Source: Amphibalanus amphitrite
Lineage: Eukaryota; Arthropoda; Thecostraca; Balanomorpha; Balanidae
DNA: 64,000 bases
Direction: 5' to 3'
Assembly: GCF_019059575.1 (NCBI RefSeq)
Contig: NW_024882763.1
Coordinates: forward strand, 62,001 to 126,000
The notes under the pieces are model-generated. The model was not told the DNA's origin. It saw only the letters and a program-made list of their open reading frames with translations, and did not search any database. Shown in pieces: positions 45,137 to 57,100 of the stretch; the first letter of the stretch is position 1, and each line of letters starts with the position of its first letter. Made by a program: the position numbers and the translations under genes.

Positions 45137-48100
45137 TTACAGGGGCTTGGGCACGTTCTTTGTGAAATCACCGATGAAGTTGCCAGCCGGATCTGAAACG
45201 ATAGGAAAGGGTCACTTTAATATTTGTCTCGACGTTGGCAGCGATTGCATTTATAAATGATTGAAGCATTCAGTCAGTTGTAAGATAATTGAACTAAATA
45301 GCATGTTTGATACAAGAAGCGCTGTAATTACCGTAGTTGGCGACCACCATGATCTTGCCGCTCTTGGAGCGGGCTTTGCCGACCCCCAGCTCCTTGGACT
45401 CCTTCCAGACTACCTGAGAGAAGTGGCCTGAAAACAACAACATTGAGCGCAGTCGGTTATCGGGCGGGCCATCATTAAGATGATCATGCCTATACAGTAT
45501 ATACTTCAACACAGTGTCTTTGTCATATCGAAGAGAGTTAACTACAGCTTGTCTGCATACCGTCCACGTCTTTCATATAAACTATTTTGCTTCACGTCTA
45601 CATACTGCATTTATATTAATTTTGTTCTGTTGACACCGGATCGTTTCACTCGACTCCCTGCGGCCACTCACCCGACTTCATGACTCCCGCCTTCGGCTCG
45701 ACGTCGAACTTGTGATCCTTAATCTCGCTGTACCAGCTCTCGACGGCCTCGCGGCCGTTCACCTTGAACTTGGGGTCGTCGCTCCACACGCAGAAGATGT
45801 TCTCGCCGTACTTTTTGTCCTGCCGGTGCTCCATCTTGTCCTTCTCGGCGATTGTGTCGGCCCACTGCTGGCTGTACTTGCACATCTGGGGACACGGCCG
45901 ATCACAATGCGTGAATACTGTGGAATGTGCTGCACCTTTAGAAGGCTATCCCGTTAAGCGCGGCAAAAGAAGAACAGCAATTAGTTAAGTGGAAAAAGTT
46001 AACTAGTATTCCAATAGGGTTTCTGAATATTGGGCACATTTATTTCTGAACCCGCCAGAGCCAGCTGATTTCCAGGCAACTGTAAGAAGTCTTCACGCAA
46101 GCACTTCTTTTCAAATCAAACCGAGCTCGTGGCCGCCGTCGGTCACATTGCGTCGCGTGTTAGCAAAATAACAAAAAAAAATAATGTTGCTGCTTTAATG
46201 CATCCGTGTTAACATGCCACGGTGGGAGCCATACCTTTTTGTTCAGCTTCAGCGACGGGACCCCGTGCTTCTTCCGGTACTCGTTGTGCGCCTTCAGGCA
46301 TTCCTCGGCAAAGTCCTCTTCGTCGCTGCTGCTGCTGCTACTGCTGCTGCTGCTTCGGCGCTTGCTCTTGCTCTTCTTCTTTTCTACCCGCGGGGCGTCA
46401 CGTTTAGGCTTGAAGCCAGCCGGGAATCCGCTGCGATGGAAGAGAAAATCAGTTGATTATAAACTCACCAGCGATTTAGTATAGACTGCGGCATCGATAC
46501 CTCTTTTCACCGCAAGAGGATGACTGGTTTGATCTAGTAATAAACCGCGCTCACAATCAACATATTCTCCCATCCACGTTTAACCAACGTTTCATATTTT
46601 GACCCAGGCCGGCACTCCTCCCTATCGAGAGTTCTGTGCCACGTCCCCAAGTCGAGCTCTGCACCCACGGGCGGTACACTGTCGCAGTGTTCTCCCCAGA
46701 AACCCCTCTCACCCACGGGCGGTACCCTGTCGCAGGGTTCTCCCCAGAAACCCCTCTCACCCGACGGGCGGCACGTTGTCGCAGTAGTCGCCCAGGAAGT
46801 TTCCGGCGGGACTGTAGTTGGCCACCACGTAGACCCGGCCCGACTTGGAGCGCGCCCTGCCTACGCCGACCTGGCGGGTGCTCAGCCACACCACCTGAGA
46901 GAAGTGGCCTGTCGACAGAGCGGACAACGATCGAGCTTCAGAGCAGGTCACATGGGTCGCGCGCCTTGTGTGAGTTAACTTCGTTGAAAGCACCTTTCTT
47001 CGAAAACAAAGAGCCAGAGCTGACCTCCCAGTGACGATATTGAACGACCGGCGCTTGATATTATTTTGCATATGGTGCATCAGTACATAGAAACTGCCCA
47101 AGCTGTTTTTTTTTTCTGACTATACGGCTAATATGTGGCTATTGTATAGACTGCAACAGGAAGACCAAGGCGATATTCTTCAAGCTTACGGGGTATAATT
47201 TTGTTATAAGTGCAGGATAATCCTATAGGATTCTTGTTAGGCAGATATTAACATGCGCAAGAAAGAACAGACACCATTACGTGAAGTGATATTTCATGCT
47301 CGGCATGCAGGCAACCGGTCACCAATAGAATATACTCATAAGCTACCATAATGCAATTCATGTGATATGCTTATTTCGGCAAATAAGGATTGTGAATCAT
47401 CCAAGTAATTTACGATTATCTTTTAACTCAATGAAAAGTCAACAATGGAATGTGAACGCAGAGCGGCCACATTGCAATCGAATGCCTGCAAAGTTGACAG
47501 TGGATTCAGCCGTAAATGTGCCTCACCGCTCTTGAGCACTCCAGGAGAGGGCTCCTTGGAGAAGTCATGGTCCTTGATTTCGGCATACCACGAGTCGACT
47601 GCCTCGCTGCCCTTCACCTTGTGTTTGGGGTTGCTGGACCACTGCGCGGGGCACACAGCGGTGGGTTAGAGCGCGGCAACGGACCGTTAGAGGTGGCACA
47701 CAGAGGGCGCTACTGCAGTCGAGTTAGGGCACCAGTCGGTGGGAATATACCGAGTGAGTGGATCAAACGGCGAGGATCGAGGAGCACAGAGGGAAAGTGT
47801 TACTGGTGAGCTGCTTGGAAACTGGCCAGTCTCAAGACACTGGATGTAATGAACCGAGGGGAAAGGAATAGTGACAACCGTTTAGACGGTTAATGTGCAA
47901 GATCAGCGGATGAATAGGAATGATAGTGACTATCCTCCAATTAATTTTTATAGCGATTATTGTTTTCGACCAGTCAAGTTGTCAGCGATCGGAGAAAAAC
48001 TAGTTTAGGTGGGCGTTGGCTGGTAGAAGCGGATGTCATTTATGTTTACCCTGACTAGAATGCTGAGAAGGTAAGAGCGACTGGTGATTTATGAATCGAC

Positions 48101-51100
48101 GAACCGATGGAAAAGGAAAACATTGGTCCTAGTCCAAGATTAGCGTGGAAGGTGTTAGCATGTCACAGGACCACTTTCTAGGGTTGGTTTGGAACGCCCT
48201 TGCCCCTTGGCCATTCGTATGAGTATAGGTATATATGTTAGGACACACGAAAAAAAATCACACTTTAGAACGTTAATTCCACTGGTTAGAGGGTGGTTAG
48301 AGTGAATTGGCGGGTCGTTGGATTGGGGAACCTTTTTCCCTACCTTGCAGTAGATGTTTTCGCCTTCCGAGTTGTCCTTCCGGTGCGACATTTTGTCGTC
48401 ATTTGCTATCTGCTTGGCCCACTCCTTTGCCATCTTCGTGAGCTGGAAGAGGGACAATAAATTAGTATCCTGTAATTCAAATGAAAGCATGGTGAATTCT
48501 CTACTACATGTGAAAATATTAGTATTCTAAGAAATGTGAAGCTTACCAGCATGAGTTCGAATCTTTTACCCGTTATGATATTTAATATTCAATTGGAGGA
48601 CCATCGGTATCCAGCTAATCCCCATGCACTGGGTGAGTGGAAAGATGTTTGACACCCCACGACTTGCGGCACCCGCACCTTTTTGCTGCGCTCGAGCGGC
48701 GGCGCGCCGTGCTTCTTGCGGTAGTCGTTGTGGGCGTTGATGCAGTCCTGCTCGAAGCTGTCCTCGTCATCACTGGAACTGTTACTGCTGCTGCTGCGGT
48801 GGCGGCTCTTCGATTTGGACTGAAACGACAGAAAAGAGAGGTTAAAATAGATCACTTTAGGGTTTGCATTGCCTGGAAAGTGCGGTGCTCAGGCCTTTCA
48901 CACTAAAAATGAGCCACCTGGGTCGAACGGGAAGTACCCTGCTGCTTTTGCGCCATCAGCGTAGGAAAAAAAATGGTAGCCCAGTATGTTATTTTAGAAC
49001 CGTAAAATCGGAGACACCAGCTGACAGAGACAGCTCCCCGAGTTGAGGTAGCCGCCACAGATGCCTGACTATGTACCGCCTGAATGCCTTCTGAGCGACT
49101 AGGTACTTTTCGATCTGAGGTCACCCGCACGGGCATCGGCGTCTGTTCGGAGGACCTGGACTTTTCAGCGCAGGTAATTACCGTTGACTGTCTTTCGAAT
49201 TTCAGGGGAAATGGGACGTGAAAAGACCAGAATGACTGCGTAGAGGTGTAGCAAGAACTGCCGCTCATCTGCACGGCCTAATGTGACGGCCCAAAAATCT
49301 AATACGCTTGCTAAGGGTCTTCGGTGATGTTCCATTAGAGCCTGCCCGTATTGATTGTTTTCAGGTGAATAACGCATTCATATAGATTGTCATTTATCAT
49401 CATTTATCATTTATCATAGCTTGATTTATCATCAACATTGTATACGTTTATTGCAAGTTTATTAGGACTTCATCTGATGTCGTGAAGAATAGATTTCGGT
49501 AAAAACGTCTCGTCTGCATTTTTTTAACATGCTCGCTGTTTTTATTTTATTTTGCGCTGGTGCAGTGGTGCAGTGGTCGTTACATCTCATTGCAACAGTG
49601 CGTCACCATTCGGAGAGGTACACAGACGACCAGAAGTGGATAAAGTGGCTTGTCTGAATATATCCTTCCTGTGCCGTAGCATTATCTGCGACATATGCGG
49701 CTCAGCATGGGATGAAGACAATGGTCGTTTTAACCCGTTTGAAAATAATCCCAGTGTTGTGTAAACACATTTCCGAAGTTTTAGGCTCTTATTGTTATAC
49801 AAACAGTTGATCAGTTATGCTCAAAAAGCAAAGCGATGTTTTCGAAACAAGTTGCAGTTGAGTCATGGCATCCGTCAAACTCAGTAGTCGGACCACAAGT
49901 CGTCATCGGCGGCCTCCTCCTCGAGCCACTGTTGGATCCAGGTGCTGTCCGCCGGCCTCCTGATCTCCGCGCCGGGTCGGCCGGACGTCTGCTGCGACTG
50001 GACTCGGCTGGGCTCGGTATTATTGGCCGCCTTCTGTCCCCTGCCTGCCGACGAGCTACGGACCGTCCCCAGAGTGGGATTCGAACGGCGCTGGCGAGGC
50101 TGCGAGCGTGAAAACGGCTGTGTGATGATATTCTCTGGATTCAAGAGTCTCTCGATCAAAGTCATATTGTCACGCTTCTTGAGATATATATGCCCGGGCG
50201 GCCTTGGTTTGCTTTGTAGCTTATGAGTTGGTTCCCTTGAATGCTTTGCACCTCCGCTGATTCTTGTGTGGGCGTAACTTGTTGGGGAGTTGGAGGTTTC
50301 TTGCGGATCGGCAATGTTTCGCCTTATCTTTTGTTTTAGTTTAAGGGTGCGATTTTCTTCTAACAAACTTTTGATGAATACACGCTGGTCTTCGATTGTT
50401 CGCTCCAAATGTACGATGTATTCCTCGATTTGTTCCACGATTTCCTCAGTACCGATTTGTGTCACCGACTTTCTCCTTTTTAACCCTATTGGTTTGGGCC
50501 TTTTCGGCCATTTTTCTACGCTTTTAACATGAGGTTTAGCCGGGCGCTCTATTGAAAGGCTGCGCAGCATTTATCATAGCATTTAGCAGAGTAGTTTTTA
50601 AGATGACCATGAATAGTAAGACAGTACAATCATGGTACTCACGGGTCCACTTTCATCATTCATGCTGGTTGACTTCATGCTGTAAACTTTATTTCATTCT
50701 TCGCGCTTTCTCTGTGGGTGGTTTCTTTGCTTCATTATTTAGCTGCCTCTGGACGTCACATTTTTGGTGTGGATATTTGAACAAAACGCTGATAAGAAAT
50801 AAAGGAAAGATTTTAAAAGGGAAGAGCCTAAATAAAGTTGTGTTAGTATAGAGTTTTTTTTTGTTGGTGCTACAATTTAGATACCTATAATTAAGACTTT
50901 TTGCATACCTATATAGGCATATAACGTTTTCTTCCTATGTTATTACCCAAAATTTCCGCGGCTCAAAGCAGGTAGTTCATTTTTAACGAAAAGGAACATT
51001 ATATTGCATGCATGTGCTTCTGTCTTTGCTGCACCACTCACGAAGAAGGCTTCAAAGCGGTAAAGTGTGGACAAGGGATAAGGCTCACTGCAAGTTGGAA

Positions 51101-54100
51101 GAGGCGAACTTTTAATTTCGCAACCAAAACAGATTTATTCCCTCTGCTTTACTACGTGTCTAGTGTCTACAGTGAAGTTGTATAGGTCTTGTAGTTAGGA
51201 TGGGTGACCTACCTCCTTGTCTTTCTTGGACTTCGACGCCTTGGGACTCGGGCTGCGCGACTTGGGTGTCTTATCCCTCTTAAACTTGGAGAGTAGTCCT
51301 CCCTTCTTCTTCTCAGGGCTGGAGCTGCGATTACGTCGACCGTGATGTTTGCCTCCATCGGACGATGACGAAGACGACCGGCGTCGGTTACCGTCTGCAG
51401 ATGTGAGACAAAAATATGTGACGGTGAGAGAGACGAATAAGATGCTATTGAATAAAGAAATGAAGACGCGAAGAATAGACTACACGAATTTCATAATTCA
51501 CATCCAGTTTTGCGTTTTCTTTTTAAATTTGGTGTCCAGTATCCATGCGTATTCGACTATTCACGCTACAAAACTGCATTTTACATTAAGCTTATTTACG
51601 AGGCGTTTTTTTCTGAATATCCGTCGAGAAAATGTCGTATTGGTGTGACAGTGAACCAACATTGTTTAAAGGGACCCTCCCACCTTAACATTAGTTTTGA
51701 GTTGAGATAGCCAAGTTTGCGGCCAGGCTCAGAAACCACCATTTATCCTGGTCGCAACCCCCGCAGCTTTATGGTGTTCAAGAAATTTCTTCCCTTTACT
51801 TGCAGGGTGGGACCAGCGTGGTCCCTATCTCTTAACCATTACGGGAATCTGATGACGTCATCAGGCTTTCGAACGTCCGTTAAATGTTTGACTAAAACAT
51901 TTTGTAGCGCGCGGTGGTATATGCTGCTTTGCGCGCAACAAATGCCGCACTTTCAAATAAAGTCGCTAGGAGCAGCGTAGATCCCAAAAAGTAAACAAAA
52001 GTAAAAGTATAATATCTTGAAAACCGGTGAATATTTTTCGATGAAATTTGGTAGATATTCGTTTTTGCTCTTTCTGAACTGAGCGACATCACTTTCATGC
52101 CAATTCATTAACTTTTTTGAAGGTGGGAGGGTCCCTTTAAGTCATGCAAAGTTTCTGGAGGAGGAGAAACATTAAATGTGCAAAAAGTCAGTGCACACGC
52201 AGTGTAGCACACACCGTGTAGCACACACAGTGTAGCTCAGTGGACACTATCTGACAATTCGAGCACCTGCTGATAGCAGCTTGTCACCGATTGGCCTCTA
52301 TCGCGCCCGGAGCTTCCGAGGGCTCATGACATTTCCGTTTATCCGTGTGCGAGCGATATGGCGTCTTTAATCGGTGTTTGTTCGGCATTTTACCCGGGAC
52401 CGTGGCAATCAGTACTCAGCCTGTCATATGCAGCATTAGCTCTCTTAATTAATGCTAACTGTTCCGTTACCCTAGCATTGACCAAGTCTTCCCTATCCGA
52501 CGATGACAATATTGGTCGAGTGTCTATCGCAGTTGTCATCTCGCTGTTTTTGTACGGATACAGGCTTACGAAATCGCGAGGTGCATCGTTAAGCCGGCAT
52601 CGTTTGACGTAGGCATTTTGATAGGCACATACCAGGTGTGAAAGTAACGTGCAATTGCTGCATCCCGGTGCATGGTAGCCTCGTACATCACGAGCCGAGT
52701 ATTACACGCTGTTTCGTCTCGCCAGAAAGCTCCTCGCCACCGCCGCGCCACCGTGCCCCGGCGACTCACGTTTGCTGTCCTCCAGCGCCTGGCGCGTCTC
52801 CTTGTGGAAGGTGTCCAGCCCGGGCCCCTTCTTCACCGTCTTGATGGTGGTCGTGCTCGAGCCGTCGTCCAGCGTCTCGATGGTCTCCGTCGTGATTATC
52901 TCAATCTCCGGGTGCTGAAACACGTCCATACATTAGTTTAAAGTTGAGCTTTGATAGAGGAAGAATTCTGGTAAATTGAGTGGTTTGATGGCATTTAATG
53001 CTCATTTGCCAGCGACTGTTGAGCTAGGGCACTTACAAGAGCGTATCTAAATCCCGTTTCAGACTTGCACGATGTATAAATCTACAGGTATTTTAGTTAC
53101 ATCATTTTCGTCTCGGTGTGCTATCGGCTATCTCTTAGAAAGACCGGCCGACGGTTCATCGTGATAGTGTCACACTGGGTGTCCCTTTTTTATTCCGTGC
53201 CAAACGAGTTACTTAACATAGTATATCTCAAGGGCCCTCTCAGATGCATGCCACTGATAATCTCTAAATCACAGATACATACAAGTTCCGTAGACTGTAC
53301 CTGCTTTGAGGCCGTAAGTGGTTGATAAATACCGATAGGGAACCAGACGCGAGTAAAAATACGGTATCTGCGGTGCAAGTGCTGTCTCGGTGCAATGGGA
53401 TTCAAAGGCTGAGCCAAACAGGCGGTCTCGGACGCTGCGGAGGGGGGGGGGGCAGACCCCCGAACAAATCGCCGACTTTGGAAAACTCGGATATCGATTC
53501 CTTTTGCACGGCTGTGCAGTTTAAAGCAAACTTTTTTATGAATAGTGTGTGGTCTTCTTTCCTTTCTAGAAAAACGACAAATTTTCATCGGTTTCGGCCG
53601 CTGCGAGGTGGGCGTTTGCCCCAAATGTTAGATCCGCCAGTGATGGGATTTAGTGACCTCAGTTATCAGTTACCACATCACTCGTTTGCTCCAGCCGCCT
53701 GTGAGGCCGCCTGTGTGACTGCGTGCTGTAAATACCGACCGATATTGGCCAATTGCTGGCCCTATAGGCATACTGCACCCGAAAGAGCCCTGGACCTTTC
53801 AGAAGCTGATACCCGAGTAGCACCTATCAAAGCTCGGTTCATATGACTCAATGCTTCGGTGTGCTATCGCCAAGGTCGGACTTTGTAAAGCCTTGTGTAT
53901 GTAAGGCAAGGCACGTCAACACGCAGGTTTACCTTCTCCGCGTCAGTATACATTGCTAACCTTGCGTTCAGTCGATAACGCAAATATGTAGGTGAGCTGG
54001 TGTCGCTACCACTTGCCGAAGGCTGCCGGAGTTTGCACAGCTAACCGATGCAGGCGCCGCGCTTTCAACGATATGCGTGAGCAGAGGATGTTAAATCTGC

Positions 54101-57100
54101 AGGTTCATTACTGGAATGTGTTTTTCGTCAGTTTATGCCTGTTCGGTTCCCAGGCCCATCTAACGGGCGTTGACACTTGAAGTGCAAATATTCGGCCGAA
54201 ACGCGTGTTAGTCAGACGTCTTACGGCTTATCGCTCCGACTATCTCGGTACGGGTACCGAGATATTCCTGCTAGCGAAGCCCAAGCCAGCAGCGCCGAGG
54301 GGCCGTGGTGCTGCACAGAGCTCACAGAGAGGTGGGTGTGGCCGAGGCAGAGCAGGGAGCGGCGGGTAGAGTGAAAGGGGAGGAGGCGGCGCTTTCTGAT
54401 CGCAAACTGGTGGGCGGGCCGCTGTCCCGTAAAACAAGCAGTGAATCCGGCTGGGGCATTGTTCGGTGTGTGCTGAACTGTACTGCACCGAGCAGTACAG
54501 TTCTCGACAACCACCATACCCGTTGGAGCTTTCAGCCTAACAACTACATACCTACTGCTTGACGAATGAACGGTCGGGAGTGAGCAGAGTTTGGGTGAGC
54601 TAGAGTGAGCTCAGGAAGGCTGATGTGAGTTGTGGGAGCTGGGGTAAAATGAGCTAATCAGAGTTAAACCGGCGGTGCTGAGGTTTCGGACGATTGACGG
54701 CTGCCTTTGGTGATTGTTGGTGAGGTCATGGGGCAGCGGTTGGTTACCCGCAGGTCAGCAGAGGTCACTGAGGTCAGGAGAGGTCGCCGGGGTCAGCGGG
54801 GTGAGGTGTCAGTCGGCTGTGGGTCGCTCTTGTGAGTGCTGAGCGCCGGTGAGGTGCGCGCTACAGCCGGGCTGAGGCGGGTCCAAGTGCGCAGAACTCC
54901 GCAGTCGTATGACCGCGCCAGGACTCAATTGAGGCAAGTGTGGAGCCGAGCGGCGACTGCCGACGGTTTCCCAAGGCAACAACTCTTCCATTCTCCTCCT
55001 CTATCCCTCACCCCCGTTCTCCACTCTCCAGTGACCCCAAATGTCAAACTACCGAAGCAGTGAGGTCGCTGTAATGATGTAAGTAGACGGTGGGACACAA
55101 CGCGTGGTCTTGCTGGATCATCAAACCCACCGCGTCGCTCAGTGGCGTCAGAGCTCTCAGAGACCACGGTAGCGTGCGCAGACGGCATGTGCAAACTGTG
55201 CATAGACGAGTACAGGCAGCCAGAGCGCCCCAGACAACACACAGCTCCTCCGTACCCAGACCTATATCAGCGAGCACGGCGGGGTAATGTGACCGGCTGG
55301 TGGTCGCAGCGTGCGCCTCGTTAACTCAATATCGCCCTGTATTTGACCGCGCTCGGTTAGAAGTTCACATATAGTGAGAGTTTGATGCGACATGATCGTG
55401 AGAAGACACGGATGTGAGCATGAACTTACGCTGCATGACTTTGAAGTCGGAGCTAACTGAAATACGATATAAGGTTATCACGCCGCCCGCAGCTGGATTT
55501 CCACGTTAGGGTCTACTTCGTAAATTTAAATTATGCATATTCATGCATATGAAAGCAAGTTTACAGACCAGTATAAATCCTCAGTGACCGAACAGAACTT
55601 CTTTAGTTTATGAAATGAAACTTCTCTATAACCTTAGGCGTAGACTTTTCCAGCTGCGTATCCGTTTCCTTGAAGCCGACTCGTCTCCACGCCAACTGAA
55701 CCGTGCTCAGTTGCAGGGTATGCAGGTCCTTCTGCTAAACACGTGCAGATGGCAATATACACAGAACCCAAGCACCCCGAAAACCTAGCCTCGTGACCGG
55801 GACTCTGGTCTCGGCGTGACGTGAGCGGGAGCTCTGCAAGAGCCGCTCCTGGAGCGCGGCGCAGATGGTCCGCCCACGCCCTCCCCTCCCCTCCCCTCCC
55901 GTCCCCTCCCCTCCCCTCGCCTCCATGACTTCCTCTCGTCCTGATGTGGTCCGAAATAGGTCGGCAAGGCGCTGTACGAACACACCAGCTAGTTGCACTG
56001 TCGACTGTCGTGTATGCGCGTCTGTCTGTGCGTTGACTGTGAGAAGTCACTGATCTGGCGTCACGGTGCACGGCCTTGTGCACCGGCTCACGGTGAGAGC
56101 CGCGCGTGCAGCGATCACTACAGCTGGCGGCCCGCGGCTCGCGTGATGATGAGCCGCGAGCACGGGATGGGCCGGCGTCCCGACCACCCGCCGTGTTTGG
56201 TAAACAGCGTCAACGTGCCTGTGAACCTGACAGGCGTGTGTGGCGTGTACGGTAACGGAACCTGATCGGCGGGAATACCTGGATGTATGTAGATGAGGTT
56301 TTTGCGGGTTATGGATTGAGGATAGTAACAGGTAATAGTGTGCGTTGTGTATCCCTCTGCTAAATGACCTGACTTGGTACGGAAAATATGTCAGCTCCGT
56401 GCACGGGTATGAATGCAGAACGATTCATAGGAAAGCTTGCTAAACCGGCGTTAACCCGCGAGTTGCTGGGGGGGGGCGTTAAACGCCCCCACTTTTTTCG
56501 CCGGGCCATAGCATAAAAACGGCGCGCCGCAGGCGCGCCAAATTTTGGGTACCTGTAGGGAATTGATTGAAGTTTATTGTGACAAAGTTTCAAAAACATC
56601 GGTCGGAAAATTTTTGAGATATCGAGGTTTTAGTGACGTCATGATTTCTGAGTTTTCGACCAAAAAAGGCATATGTTCAAAAAATCATATAAAATCACAG
56701 AATAGACATACAGACATGCCGTAAACGCCATTAGACTGCCAATACCATGATCAATCAAATGGCTATCTTCGATTATTGATTATCGTTCCGCATTTTCCAA
56801 AATCTTGAACTGAATCTTGGCAATTTTTCGTGACTTCTTCACGACCATGATACATGAATTTCTTAAATTGAACTTTTTGAGCCAAACACGTACACATATG
56901 ATAAAATGAATGTCACCATCGTGTTCTACGCCCCAAATTACCTATAAAACATGTGTCACAGGCTGCGAATATCAGTTTTGATTTTCGGGGATATGTGCTT
57001 ACCTGGTTGACCTGACCTTGACCCTGACCTATGCTTGACTGACCCCTATATGGAGCTGACACTCTTGTAGGCCTTATAAGATGGATTGTGCACCGTTTTG

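Noticed and set aside
46757-46759. TGA as the stop codon of a one-CAP gene
   Set aside because: It lies within a GTGAGA donor, and phase 2 joining to the next exon restores a second CAP module. Kept as an alternative.
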